Source: Spirosoma montaniterrae (lineage in GTDB: Bacteria; Bacteroidota; Bacteroidia; Cytophagales; Spirosomataceae). Taken from it: a stretch of DNA of 64,000 nucleotides. Each line of letters begins with the position of its first letter. Position 1 is the first letter of the stretch. A model generated the notes under the pieces. The model was given only the letters and a program-made list of their open reading frames with translations. It was not told the DNA's origin and searched no databases. The position numbers and the translations under genes are program-made. Of the stretch, positions 15,629 through 24,567 are shown piece after piece. The stretch is from assembly GCF_001988955.1 (NCBI RefSeq), contig NZ_CP014263.1, forward strand, positions 4,124,001-4,188,000. Reading direction: 5' to 3'.

Positions 15629-16723
15629 ATGCTTACAGCCGCTAACCTGCTCGTTTCATTATCCCTGCTTGCTATGCCCGACAGCGTACCGAAGCGATTT
15701 AGTTTGCTGCCTTTGCCGCTTATTTACTACACGCCGGAAACCCGGCTGGCCTACGGCATTGCCGCTACGGCTACCTTCCGGTGTCGGCGCGATTCGCTCG
15801 ACAGCCGCCCGTCGCAAGTTACGCTGGGCATTGCTCACACCCAGAACAATCAACTGCTGTTTTACCTGCCGTTTCAGGTTTTTTACGACCACGACCGCTA
15901 CTACATCAACGGTGAAGCGGGCTACTACCGATACAATTATTTTTTCTACGGGGCCGGTCAGCGTGAAGTACCCGAAGAGCTGTACGGCGTCAATTTTCCG
16001 CGTATCCGGGTCAATGCATTCCGGCGGGTTGCGCCCCGGCTCAAGCAGGGTAAACTCTACGCCGGGCTGCGCTATCAGTACGAAGATTATCACGTTACCG
16101 ATGTTAACCCCGACGGGCTGCTGGCTACCGGCACCGTGCCGGGCGGGTTGGGCAGTCGCCTGAGCGGGGGCGGGCTGGGCCTATTTTTCGATAGCCGCGA
16201 CCGGGTCTTTTTCCCAACCAAAGGCATGATTGCCGACCTCACGTTTCTGTACCGCAACCGCGCCGTTGGTACAGGCCGCAACGCCACTGCCGAACCGCTG
16301 GCATTCGACCGCTACGTGGCCGACGTGTCGTCGTATCACGAGCTGGGGCGGTGGGCGGTGCTGGCCATCAACTACTTTGCAAGTTTTACCAGCGGCACGT
16401 CGCCTTTCAACGCCATGTCGTTGCTGGGCAGCGGTCGTCGGTTGCGTGGGTATTATGAAGGTCGGTTTCGCGATCAGAACGCGGCCCTCCTGCAAACCGA
16501 AGTGCGGTTCGACCTCTACAAACGCTTCGGCGCGGTGGTGTTTGGTGCCGTGGGCATTCTGGGCGATAGTCGGCAGTTGCTGCGGCCCAACGATCCCAAA
16601 GGAGCCTACGGAGCCGGCTTGCGGTTCACCATCAACCGGCGCGACCATGTAAATATCCGGCTCGATTACGGATTAGGCAATCAATCGAGCGGCCTGTATT
16701 TGACCATCGGCGAAGCTTTTTAA
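15629..16723 (+). CDS. Omp85/BamA-like outer-membrane barrel protein (surface antigen domain only)
   Basis: Predicted 16-strand-type outer-membrane barrel of the bacterial surface antigen (Omp85 C-terminal) family. The ATG at 15629 gives a short hydrophobic signal (MLTAANLLVSLSLLAM). Strands alternate aromatic and polar residues (YYINGEAGYYRYNYFFYG, KLYAGLRYQYEDY), and the family's LGLFFDSRDR…FPTKG motif lies near residue 190. It ends in a Phe (IGEAF), the usual barrel sorting signal. No POTRA domains are present and 364 aa is too short for BamA. It is 3 bp before the glycosyltransferase gene. The substrate or client is unknown. Confidence 0.8.
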   Translation: MLTAANLLVSLSLLAMPDSVPKRFSLLPLPLIYYTPETRLAYGIAATATFRCRRDSLDSRPSQVTLGIAHTQNNQLLFYLPFQVFYDHDRYYINGEAGYYRYNYFFYGAGQREVPEELYGVNFPRIRVNAFRRVAPRLKQGKLYAGLRYQYEDYHVTDVNPDGLLATGTVPGGLGSRLSGGGLGLFFDSRDRVFFPTKGMIADLTFLYRNRAVGTGRNATAEPLAFDRYVADVSSYHELGRWAVLAINYFASFTSGTSPFNAMSLLGSGRRLRGYYEGRFRDQNAALLQTEVRFDLYKRFGAVVFGAVGILGDSRQLLRPNDPKGAYGAGLRFTINRRDHVNIRLDYGLGNQSSGLYLTIGEAF

Positions 16724-16726
16724 AGG

Positions 16727-17419
16727 ATGAAACTCAGTATAATTATTCCTACCCAGAACGAAAGCGGCCACATTGGTCAGGTCGTTCGGGATTTACGGCA
16801 GCACGGCGGCAATCGGCTGACCGACATTCTGGTCATTGACGCCAACAGCACCGACAACACCGCCGACGAAGCCCGCTGCGCCGGAGCTACCGTAGTCGTA
16901 ACCAACCAAACCGGGCGGGCGGCTCAGATGAACCTCGGTGCCAAACACGCTACTGGCAACGTGCTGTACTTTGTTCATGCCGACGTGGGCATCAACCCCG
17001 ATTTTGTAGCCGACATCGAACAGGCACTACAAGCCGGTTATGAAGCAGGCTGTTACCGGTTCCGGTTCGATTCGGCGCACCCAATGCTACGGGTCAACAG
17101 TTACGGCACCCGGTTTTCGGGGCTGATGAGCCGGGGGGGCGACCAAACGCTGTTTATCACCCGCTCGCTGTTCGACCGGCTGAATGGCTTTGATGAACAC
17201 TACGTCATTATGGAAGACTTCGATATCATCCGGCGCATTCGACAGGTGACGCGGTTTGCCATTATCCCGAAAGACGTACTCGTGTCGGCCCGGAAATACG
17301 AAACCAACAGTTGGCTACGGGTGCAACTCGCCAATCTGACGGCTTTTTTGCTGTTTTTTCTGCGCGTGGCTCCTACGCGTATCGCCCGCACCTACAAAGC
17401 TATGCTCAACTACCGCTGA
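16727..17419 (+). CDS. GT2 glycosyltransferase of the TIGR04283 type (rSAM/selenodomain-associated transferase 2)
   Basis: GT-A glycosyltransferase with SIIIPTQNESGHIGQVVRDL at the N-terminus and a nucleotide-sugar site VIDANSTDNTADEA. The metal site is FVHADVG and the acceptor region has GDQTLFITRSLFDRLNGF followed by IMEDFDIIRRIR. A short hydrophobic C-terminal segment (about 205-218) may touch the membrane. Motifs and the 230-aa length match TIGR04283, whose members in some bacteria sit near arsenosugar or selenodomain genes. No radical-SAM partner is in this window. Its stop overlaps the next start (TGATG), showing translational coupling with the epimerase gene. The sugar and acceptor are unknown. 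Confidence 0.82.
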   Translation: MKLSIIIPTQNESGHIGQVVRDLRQHGGNRLTDILVIDANSTDNTADEARCAGATVVVTNQTGRAAQMNLGAKHATGNVLYFVHADVGINPDFVADIEQALQAGYEAGCYRFRFDSAHPMLRVNSYGTRFSGLMSRGGDQTLFITRSLFDRLNGFDEHYVIMEDFDIIRRIRQVTRFAIIPKDVLVSARKYETNSWLRVQLANLTAFLLFFLRVAPTRIARTYKAMLNYR

Positions 17420-18414
17420 TGCCAACCGTTTTGCTTACCGGCGCGACTGGCTTTCTGGGTAGCCACCTCCTCGGCGAACTGCGTCGGCGCAATTACCATG
17501 TCCGGGCGTTGGTCCGAACAGCGACTACGCACCTGCCCGCCGATGCACGTACAGCACTCATCACGGGCGACATGACCGACCCTGTAGCCGTAAAGCAGGC
17601 AATGGACGGCTGCGACGCCGTGATTCACGCGGCTGCGCTGGCACAGGCAAACCCCGCCCGCAACCCGGCCCTCTGGACTGCAAACCTCACCGGCACCGAA
17701 ACGCTGCTCGAAGCCGCCCGGCACGTTCCACTCACGCGCTTTGTGTACGTCGGCACGGCCAATTCATTTGGTTTCGGTACCCGCGACCAACCCGGCGACG
17801 AAACCCGCCCTTACGTGGGACACCGCTACGGGTCTGATTACATGGACAGCAAACGGGCAGCCATGGAGCGCGTTGAACAGGCCGTTCGCCACTGGAACCT
17901 GCCCGCCGTGCTGGTGCATCCAACCTTTATGCTCGGCCCGCATGACCGCAAGCCGACGTCGGGGCAGATGCTGCTCGAACTCCACCGGGGTCGGGTTATT
18001 GGCTATCCGGCAGGTGGCAAAAATTACGTACACGTGCAGGATGTGGCCGTAGCTACCGTCAACGCGCTGACGCAGGGGCGCATGGGCGAATCGTATATTC
18101 TGGGCAATCAGAACCTGAGTTATCAGGAAGCCTTCGCGCTTATGGCCCGCACCATGGAGGTTCCGCCCCCGCGCTGGCCCATTCCGCCCGTGCTGGCCCA
18201 GCTATACGGTCGCGGTTGCGACGCGTGGACACGTCTGAGCGGTCGGCCCGCGCTGGTAAACGCGGCTATGGTAGCTGTGGCGAACGACGGTCATTATTTT
18301 TCGTCGCAAAAGGCGATTCGGGAACTGGGTTTGCCCCAAACGCCCATTGAGCAGGCTGTTGCCGAGGCTTATCAATGGTTTAAACAGAACGGTTATGTTG
18401 ACAAACGAACTTGA
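17419..18414 (+). CDS. NAD(P)-dependent sugar epimerase/dehydratase (extended SDR)
   Basis: Rossmann-fold extended short-chain dehydrogenase. The start is the ATG at 17419 because the cofactor motif TGATGFLG then begins at residue 6; a longer upstream reading would run back through the glycosyltransferase. The catalytic Tyr/Lys pair is visible in YGSDYMDSKRA, and VLVHPTFMLGPHD and YVHVQDVA are typical of sugar-nucleotide or hopanoid-type (HpnA-like) epimerases. Overlaps the previous stop by one base and shares 20 bp with the next gene. It may act on a lipid- or nucleotide-bound sugar in the same pathway as the neighbouring transferases; the substrate is not predictable. Confidence 0.85.
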   Translation: MPTVLLTGATGFLGSHLLGELRRRNYHVRALVRTATTHLPADARTALITGDMTDPVAVKQAMDGCDAVIHAAALAQANPARNPALWTANLTGTETLLEAARHVPLTRFVYVGTANSFGFGTRDQPGDETRPYVGHRYGSDYMDSKRAAMERVEQAVRHWNLPAVLVHPTFMLGPHDRKPTSGQMLLELHRGRVIGYPAGGKNYVHVQDVAVATVNALTQGRMGESYILGNQNLSYQEAFALMARTMEVPPPRWPIPPVLAQLYGRGCDAWTRLSGRPALVNAAMVAVANDGHYFSSQKAIRELGLPQTPIEQAVAEAYQWFKQNGYVDKRT

Positions 18415-19264
18415 CACCCGGACGCAACCGACGCGCCAAAAAACTCTTTCTAATGGCCCGTTTGCGGGAAAGATCGCCATCGTAACCGGTTCTGAATCGG
18501 GCATTGGCCGGGAAACGGCGCGGGCGTTGTGCCGGGCCGGGGCATCGGTCGTGCTAAATGGCCGGTCGAAAGAGCGGCTGGCCCAAACCGTGGCCGACCT
18601 GACCCGCGAGGGCTACAGCGTGGCCGGGTGCGTAGCCGACGTGACCGTTTTTGCCGACTGCGAACGACTCGTGCAAACCGCGCTCAACACCTTCGGGCGC
18701 ATCGACATCCTGATTACCAACGCCAGTATTTCGATGCGGGCGTACTTCGCCGACATGCAGCCCGACGTGTTTCAGCGCGTACTCGACAGCAACGTGTATG
18801 GCACGGTCTATCCGCTCAAAGCCGCTCTGCCACACCTGATTGATACGGCGGGCAGCGTTACGTTTATCTCCTCGATTTCGGCCCTGAACGGAATGCCAAG
18901 CGGGTCGGCTTACTGCGCCGGGAAAGCCGCCGTAGCAAACCTCGCCCACACGCTCCGGCTCGAACTGGCCGACACCGGGCTGCACATCGGCGTGGTGCAT
19001 ATTGGCTTCACACAAAACGACCCCGATAAGCGCGTACTCGACGCCGACGGTCGGCCCGTGCCGATAGCGCATCGGCCACCCCGGCTCCAAAAAACGCAGG
19101 CGCAGGTGGCCGATATTATTCTCAAACACGTTCGCCAACGACGCAGACGTACCATTGTTTCGGGCTTAGGCAAACTGAACGCCTTCCTGAACACCATTGC
19201 CCCCCGGCTGGCCGACTGGATTGTGCTGACCACCCTCCGACGCTGGCGGAACCTCTACGAGTAA
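18395..19264 (+). CDS. Short-chain dehydrogenase/reductase
   Basis: Classical SDR with cofactor motif VTGSESGIGRE, catalytic Ser in FISSISALNG and Tyr/Lys in YCAGKAA. The ATG at 18395 lies within the end of the epimerase gene (20-bp overlap) and gives a 30-residue N-terminal extension before the Rossmann fold. The C-terminal part contains a basic segment and RQRRRRTIVSGLG, followed by a short hydrophobic region, as seen in SDRs that work on lipids. It is coupled to the epimerase and glycosyltransferase. The substrate is unknown; a polyprenyl or fatty precursor is plausible but only an inference. Confidence 0.85.
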   Translation: MLTNELDTRTQPTRQKTLSNGPFAGKIAIVTGSESGIGRETARALCRAGASVVLNGRSKERLAQTVADLTREGYSVAGCVADVTVFADCERLVQTALNTFGRIDILITNASISMRAYFADMQPDVFQRVLDSNVYGTVYPLKAALPHLIDTAGSVTFISSISALNGMPSGSAYCAGKAAVANLAHTLRLELADTGLHIGVVHIGFTQNDPDKRVLDADGRPVPIAHRPPRLQKTQAQVADIILKHVRQRRRRTIVSGLGKLNAFLNTIAPRLADWIVLTTLRRWRNLYE

Positions 19265-19276
19265 GCGGCTAACGTT

Positions 19277-19651
19277 TTACAGCGCAGTTAGTGGATTGAC
19301 GACCTTGAGACCAGTGATATGCGTGAAATCCCCAACGTTATTCGTGTACAGGGCGAAACCATTCAACAAAGCCGTTGCCGCAATGATTGAATCACCAGTA
19401 GACATCTTTTTGGTCTGGCGTAGCGCAATGGCCTGATCGATAACAAGGCGGGTGATTGGAATTATTTTCGCCACGCGGAATACGCCTTCCAGATACACCT
19501 TGTCATCGGCTGTCAGACGTTGGTAGCCCAGTGTTTCCAACTTTGTTATGATTGAAACGCAGGAGTCGATCTCTAAAATGAGTGGTCGTAGATAAGCATA
19601 GTCTACTTTAGCTGCATAAATGACCAAATTAGAATCCAGTATTTTCATCAT
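19277..19651 (-). CDS. PIN-domain ribonuclease toxin, VapC-like
   Basis: Type II toxin of the PIN fold, expected to cut RNA. The conserved acidic residues are visible: Asp in ILDSNLVIY, Glu in TKLETLG, Asp in STGDSIIAATAL and a C-terminal Asp in NNVGDF. The 124-aa length is typical. The gene overlaps the antitoxin-like gene by 4 bp (ATGA), the normal arrangement with the antitoxin first. It is convergent with the SDR gene, with only 12 bp between the two stops. The RNA target cannot be told from sequence. Confidence 0.82.
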   Translation of the reverse strand: MMKILDSNLVIYAAKVDYAYLRPLILEIDSCVSIITKLETLGYQRLTADDKVYLEGVFRVAKIIPITRLVIDQAIALRQTKKMSTGDSIIAATALLNGFALYTNNVGDFTHITGLKVVNPLTAL

Positions 19652-19884
19652 TCATCCCGAAATGGCAACTTACGATCCTGGCGCGACTCTTGAAGATGTT
19701 CCAGCATAGCATCCAAATCCATGTTTGGGCTTCCACGGAGAACAGCATTCCGCGCTTGTACTGCATCCTCATCCGTCAGGTTATTTACCGTTCGCAGCTC
19801 AATAGCGATCAACTGGAGGTCAGCTAAGTCTTCCAGAAGGCGGATAGCTTTTGGATTTAATATCTCCACAGAATACGTCTCCAT
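19648..19884 (-). CDS. Antitoxin of the VapBC-like pair
   Basis: Small protein immediately upstream of and overlapping the PIN toxin by 4 bp. The ATG at 19884 (METYSVEILNPKA) is preferred because the start ILNPKAIRLLEDLADL is the recurrent opening of Bacteroidota PIN-partner antitoxins. The protein has a short beta strand, two helices and an acidic tail (LQESRQDRKLPFRDE) of the kind that wraps round the toxin. It would neutralise the toxin and probably autoregulate the pair. No operator could be recognised. Confidence 0.7.
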   Translation of the reverse strand: METYSVEILNPKAIRLLEDLADLQLIAIELRTVNNLTDEDAVQARNAVLRGSPNMDLDAMLEHLQESRQDRKLPFRDE

Positions 19885-19970
19885 AAACAATGCGATTTTA
19901 AATCGTTTGTTTGTTGTTTTTCCACGCAAATTGGTGATTTATGTTCAGAAAAGCAATCTGTACGCCACCC

Positions 19971-22900
19971 TCAAAACAAGTACCGGACACCAAACTGAAA
20001 CTGGCGGGGCGGGGCCGCATTCCTGCGAACGATACCGGCTTCGGGCGGGCCAACCTGAATCTGATTGCTCTGCGTGGCATTGTTCGAGTAGCCGCTCAGA
20101 TTCACCGTGTTCAGCACGTTGAAGACATCGGCACGAACTTCAATCCGGCCTTTTTCGCCGTACACCCGGAACTGGTACTGCGCGCTCAGATCAACCGTTT
20201 TTGACCACGGTAGCCGGTCGCTGTTGCGCGATTGGCCGGGGTGGCGGTCGGAATTGCCCACGTAAGCGTCGCCAAACGCGCTGCCGTCGCCGTTGAGGTC
20301 ATTAGTGAAAATACGCTGGTTGGTTGGGGTTAGTATGGGTTGTCCTTTGCTGTTCACGATGAAATACCGCGACGCATCGGGAATGCGGTTGATAGGCTGT
20401 CCGCTTTGCAGCAGAGCCGCCACCGTAACCGTCAGGTTTTTGACCGGGTAATAGTTGAAAATACCATTGATAATGTGTCGGCGGTCGTTGATGCTCGGTC
20501 CCCACTCGGCAGCAAAATTGTTGGCGTCCATTGCCCGGAAGTTGATGTCTTCGGTATTGTTTTTGAGCGACGAGAGCGTGTAAATCAGCCGGTAGGCAAA
20601 CGGGCTGTTGCCGACCCGGTCGCGTTGCAGGTTGAAACTCAGCGCGTAGTATTTCGACTCGCCCGCCGTTTCGGTCATCACCACGCTCTGTGCCACGCCC
20701 GTTACGCGCTGCCCATCGATGAGGGCAAAGCCGCCGGGATAAATGGGCAAGGGGCGCGTCGAATCGGCCCAGGCCGACGACCGGGCTACGCCGTTCTGTC
20801 CGCTCAGGTCGTAATTCCAGGCCACTGGCGCGTTCAGGTTGCGGGTGCGAAACAGGTTGCGCGAGTGATTGTACACGGCATCGACATAAAACAGCGTATT
20901 CGTATTAATCTGGTACTGATAGCCCACCGACGCCTGCACAGTGTATGGGTTCTGATAGCCGTTGGGGTTCAGAATCCGGCGTTCACCACTAAACAGGTTG
21001 CGCTGCCCGGCAAAGCTGCTGGCGGGTGGCCCCTGCAAATACCGAATCGGCACGCCCGCGTTGCTGCTGCCGCCTACCGACAGATTCCCATCGAACGTGA
21101 CCCGGTCCAGGTCGGTCGATGCGGGCAAAATCCCCTGATTGACAAAATAGTGCAGTTCACGCCGAAAGTCGGGCGAGCTGTTGTTTTGCTGGAGTGCATC
21201 GCTGTAGATGGCGTACAGAATTTTGTCGTAGAACAGGCCAATGCCGCCCCGCAGGGTGCTGCGTCCGCCTAATTTGTAATTGGCACTGAAGCGGGGCGCA
21301 ATGTTGTTGAAATCGCCCGATGCGGCCCCGCCTTTCGAGAGATTGTCGTAGTCGTAGCGCAGGCCGAGCGTCAGGTTCAGCTTGTCGTTCACCGACCACT
21401 GATCTTCCAGATAAGCACTGACAATGTTCTGCGTTTTGCCGAACGATGCGGGCCGCAGCTCGACCGAGTAGCCCAGCACCCGCGCATCGGCAGGAATATC
21501 GGTTGGACTGAGCGACGAGCCAAGATTTCGGCTGCGCAACACGTTCAGTTGTTCGGCGGTGAGTTGCACGGTGTAACTGCCATTCGGGTTGCCCCCACCC
21601 GACAGTTGGTGGTTGCCGCTGATGAGTTCGGCCCCGGTCCGGATGGTGTGGTTGCCCCGGTAGAACGTCAGTTTCTGCTGTAGTTGAAACGTATTTTCGA
21701 CCTGATCGAACACGTAGCCGGGGTGGCCGAGCGCGGCAATGGCTACACCCTGCTGATCGAGTACGGTCACGTTCGGGCTGTTGGGGTCAACAGGCCGGGC
21801 GTAGTTCCAGCGAAAGCGGGCGTATTGCAGGTTCGTTTCCGACGTGAATCGGTCGGTCGAATAGATGTTTTTGTTCGCGATGGTCAGCGAGTTGCGGTCC
21901 TGCGCGTTGGCCGCCGATGGAAACGCGATACCGCCCGTTAGCCCGCCCGCCTGCCGCCCAATGGCAATCAGACCCACGTTGGCCCGCAGCGACGAGTGGA
22001 AGCGCGTACTCCAGAACTGATCGAGCTTGGCCGAGAAATAGTTAAAGCTGTTGTTGCCCCGAACGATTTCATTTACACCCAACGCCGGAGCCGTTAAGGC
22101 ATTGTCTTTCAGGTCGGTCGTGTGTTCGTAGTTGACGTAGTAAAACGTTTTGTTTTGTACTAATGCGCCACCGATGGCGAAGCCGCCCTGATACCGCTGA
22201 AAGCCGTTCTGCACCTGATTGCCCGACAAATCGCGTTGCGGATAAGGCGTTGTTCCGTCGATGCCGGGGCCGGGTCGCGTCAGAAAAAACGCTTCGCCCG
22301 TGGTTTGGTTACTGCCCGACCGCGACGTGAGGTTGATGATGCCGTTGCCCGTATTGCCAAACTCGACGGTGTAGTTGTTGGTCAGCACCGAGATGTTCCG
22401 TACAAACCCAATGGGCATGGCAAACCGCTGTCCGCCCAGAAACCGCTCGTTATTGTCTTGCCCGTCAATCAAGTAATTGTTAAACAGGCCGTTGGCTCCG
22501 TTGATGCTGACGTTGGGAGCTTCGGGGAAAAAGCCCGTAGCCTGGCTCACGTTGGGCAAGCGGAACAGTACCCGCGTAATGTCGCGACCTTCTACAGGCA
22601 ACTCCTGCACCTGCCGCGCACTAATCTCCGACGATACTTCGGCGTTGATGGTGTTGATGCGCGACGTGCTGGTGCCGCGCACGTTCACCTCGCTAAGCGT
22701 TCGTTCGGTTTTGGTAGGCAGCAACAGCGTAACCGAGCGGCTGGCGTTGGTGCGTAGCTCGATATTGTCGGACGTGGCTTCGAGGTAATCGCCTTCTTCG
22801 CGGGTGAAGATGCGGTAGGTTCCGTTGAGGGGCAGGGCCGTAAACTGCAACTGCCCCTGCGCGTTGGTGCGGGCCGACGTAGACAGACCGATAGCCGGGT

Positions 22901-23039
22901 TTTCGAGATAAACGGTCACGCCCGATACCGGGGTTTGGCGCGTCAGTTGCAGTACCGTAACGTTGACGCTGTTCTGGGCCAGAGCCGTAGTGACTCCGCA
23001 GATGAGGAGGATTGTGTTGATGTAAAAAAAACGTTTCAT
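19971..23039 (-). CDS. Oar-like TonB-dependent outer-membrane receptor
   Basis: Large outer-membrane receptor without an adjoining SusD. It has a signal peptide (MKRFFYINTILLICGVTTALA), a Cna/CarboxypepD_reg-like domain (residues 22-105, VSGVTVYLENPAIG…TNAQGQLQF) and a plug at about 115-240 with VEGRDITRVLFRLPNV, NYLIDGQDNNE and VEFGNTGNGIINLTSRSG. The rest is a barrel ending QFQFGVRYLF. The plug motifs match the Oar/Cna-type TonB receptors rather than SusC. Cargo is unknown. The start is 128 bp from the divergent DUF2064 gene. The gene is bounded downstream by the VapBC-like pair. Confidence 0.88.
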   Translation of the reverse strand: MKRFFYINTILLICGVTTALAQNSVNVTVLQLTRQTPVSGVTVYLENPAIGLSTSARTNAQGQLQFTALPLNGTYRIFTREEGDYLEATSDNIELRTNASRSVTLLLPTKTERTLSEVNVRGTSTSRINTINAEVSSEISARQVQELPVEGRDITRVLFRLPNVSQATGFFPEAPNVSINGANGLFNNYLIDGQDNNERFLGGQRFAMPIGFVRNISVLTNNYTVEFGNTGNGIINLTSRSGSNQTTGEAFFLTRPGPGIDGTTPYPQRDLSGNQVQNGFQRYQGGFAIGGALVQNKTFYYVNYEHTTDLKDNALTAPALGVNEIVRGNNSFNYFSAKLDQFWSTRFHSSLRANVGLIAIGRQAGGLTGGIAFPSAANAQDRNSLTIANKNIYSTDRFTSETNLQYARFRWNYARPVDPNSPNVTVLDQQGVAIAALGHPGYVFDQVENTFQLQQKLTFYRGNHTIRTGAELISGNHQLSGGGNPNGSYTVQLTAEQLNVLRSRNLGSSLSPTDIPADARVLGYSVELRPASFGKTQNIVSAYLEDQWSVNDKLNLTLGLRYDYDNLSKGGAASGDFNNIAPRFSANYKLGGRSTLRGGIGLFYDKILYAIYSDALQQNNSSPDFRRELHYFVNQGILPASTDLDRVTFDGNLSVGGSSNAGVPIRYLQGPPASSFAGQRNLFSGERRILNPNGYQNPYTVQASVGYQYQINTNTLFYVDAVYNHSRNLFRTRNLNAPVAWNYDLSGQNGVARSSAWADSTRPLPIYPGGFALIDGQRVTGVAQSVVMTETAGESKYYALSFNLQRDRVGNSPFAYRLIYTLSSLKNNTEDINFRAMDANNFAAEWGPSINDRRHIINGIFNYYPVKNLTVTVAALLQSGQPINRIPDASRYFIVNSKGQPILTPTNQRIFTNDLNGDGSAFGDAYVGNSDRHPGQSRNSDRLPWSKTVDLSAQYQFRVYGEKGRIEVRADVFNVLNTVNLSGYSNNATQSNQIQVGPPEAGIVRRNAAPPRQFQFGVRYLF

Positions 23040-23167
23040 AGAGACTAATAGGTACTTGCCGAAATTTACGTGCCAGACGGTTTTTTAGATTGTCCGAAAC
23101 CGATTTGGCGGCAATTACGTATCGGATTCTACTACAAACTGTCATGTTGCTGACCAAACTGCACTCA

Positions 23168-23779
23168 ATGCTCAATCATACGCTGATTATTTTTGTCAAA
23201 AACCCCGTTCCAGGCACCGTAAAAACGCGCATTGCCCGCACTGCTGGCGATGAAGCCGCCGTTCGGGTCTATGAACACCTGGTAGACTACACGCGGCAGC
23301 TTGTTGCAAGCGTAGATTGCCGCCGGGTTGTTTATTACGGCGATTTCATTAACCCCGACGACGGCTGGAACGCCTACGCGAAACATCTCCAAACCGGCAC
23401 TGACCTCGGCGAACGAATGCAAAACGCCTTTTCAGAACAGTTTGCCGAAGAAACCGACAAACTAATTATCATCGGCAGCGATTGTTTTGAGATTACGCCA
23501 CAGCACATCGAACAGGGGTTTGCGGCTCTTGACCTTGCCGACATCGTGATTGGCCCGGCTACAGATGGCGGCTATTACCTATTGGGAATGAAGCAGTTGC
23601 ATCCGTTTCTGTTTACCGATATGCCCTGGAGCCAACCCGACCTGCGCCAGCGAACCGAGCAGGTCGTTGCCCAACACGGTCTGCGCATGGCCCGGCTCGA
23701 TGAATTGTCCGACATTGACGAATGGACCGATTATCAACGATATTTGAGCGGGGATGGAACACGGATTAAACGGATTTAA
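23168..23779 (+). CDS. DUF2064 glycosyltransferase-like protein (TIGR04282 type)
   Basis: Nucleotidyl/glycosyl-transferase fold protein. The ATG at 23168 gives the family opening LIIFVKNPVPGTVKTRIA, and further motifs are GDLGERMQNAF, IIIGSDCFEI and GPATDGGYYLLG. These mark TIGR04282 (rSAM/selenodomain-associated transferase 1), the usual partner of the TIGR04283 transferase, here 6 kb upstream. The last eight residues (DGTRIKRI) and the stop are encoded by a palindromic repeat, so the native C-terminus may have been replaced. It is followed 92 bp later by the GT2 gene in the same direction. Confidence 0.82.
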   Translation: MLNHTLIIFVKNPVPGTVKTRIARTAGDEAAVRVYEHLVDYTRQLVASVDCRRVVYYGDFINPDDGWNAYAKHLQTGTDLGERMQNAFSEQFAEETDKLIIIGSDCFEITPQHIEQGFAALDLADIVIGPATDGGYYLLGMKQLHPFLFTDMPWSQPDLRQRTEQVVAQHGLRMARLDELSDIDEWTDYQRYLSGDGTRIKRI

Positions 23780-23881
23780 CAGATCACCACGGATTTTTGA
23801 GTTAACTAAAGCTTTGAATCTGTGAAAATCCGTTTCATCCGTGTTCCATCTCATCCCCATCCGTATAATCCGTGTTCCATC
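23753..23881. repeat. Imperfect palindromic repeat, family D, bridging a gene end and a gene start
   Basis: The left arm GATGGAACACGGATTAAACG is complementary to CGTTTCATCCGTGTTCCATC on the right with one mismatch in that stretch. A further partial copy (ATCCGTATAATCCGTGTTCC) follows directly, so the right side is a tandem of two half-elements. The left arm encodes the last residues of the DUF2064 protein. The last half-element contains the GTG start codon of the next gene. Confidence 0.88.
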
Positions 23882-24567
23882 CCAATATCCTTGTCATAAT
23901 ACCGGCGTTTAACGAGGAAAACTCGGTCGGGAAAGTCGTGCGCGAGATTCCGGCGGGGCTGGCAGCCGAAGTTGTGGTCGTAAACAACAACTCGAACGAC
24001 CAAACCGCTGTTGAAGCCGCCCGCGCCGGGGCCACCGTGCTGCACGAACCCATACAGGGCTACGGACGCGCCTGTTTGCGCGGTATTGCCTACGCCCAAA
24101 CCCGCCAACCCGCCCCCGACATTATTGTGTTCATCGACGCTGACTACTCTGATTACCCCGCCGAAATGCCCGCACTTGTCAAACCGATTCTGGACAACCG
24201 GGCCGATCTCGTGATTGGCTCGCGGGCGTTGGGCAACCGGCAACGGGGGTCTATGACACCGCAGCAAGTAGTTGGCAACTGGCTGGCAACAACGCTGTTG
24301 CGCTGGCTCTATGGCGCGACATTCACGGATTTGGGGCCGTTTCGGGCCGTGCGCTACAGCACATTGCTCGCCCTCGACATGCGCGACCAAACCTACGGCT
24401 GGACGGTGGAGATGCAAGTAAAAGCCGCCAAACTCGGTTTTCGGAGCGTTGAAGTACCCGTTAGTTACCGACCGCGCATCGGGCATTCCAAAATTTCGGG
24501 AACGGTGAAAGGCACGGTGCTGGCGGGCTACAAAATTATTACTACTATTTTCAAGTACTGGCAATGA
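23872..24567 (+). CDS. GT2 polyprenyl-phosphate mannose/glucose synthase-like glycosyltransferase
   Basis: DPM1-type GT-A transferase that loads a sugar from its nucleotide onto a polyprenyl phosphate. The GTG at 23872 gives MFHPNILVIIPAFNEENS; motifs VVNNNSNDQT, FIDADYSDYP, LVIGSRALGN and FTDLGPFRAV are typical. QTYGWTVEMQVKA and SYRPRIGHSKISG complete the family pattern. No C-terminal membrane domain is present, so the protein is probably peripheral. Its stop overlaps the next start by 4 bp. The next gene is a GT-C protein that would use the lipid-linked sugar. The start codon lies inside a palindromic repeat, so initiation signals come from repeat sequence. Confidence 0.87.
   Translation: MFHPNILVIIPAFNEENSVGKVVREIPAGLAAEVVVVNNNSNDQTAVEAARAGATVLHEPIQGYGRACLRGIAYAQTRQPAPDIIVFIDADYSDYPAEMPALVKPILDNRADLVIGSRALGNRQRGSMTPQQVVGNWLATTLLRWLYGATFTDLGPFRAVRYSTLLALDMRDQTYGWTVEMQVKAAKLGFRSVEVPVSYRPRIGHSKISGTVKGTVLAGYKIITTIFKYWQ

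Noticed and set aside
23168..23779. Arsenosugar biosynthesis locus
   Set aside because: No radical-SAM ArsS or methyltransferase ArsM is encoded in the window, so only the transferase families are reported.
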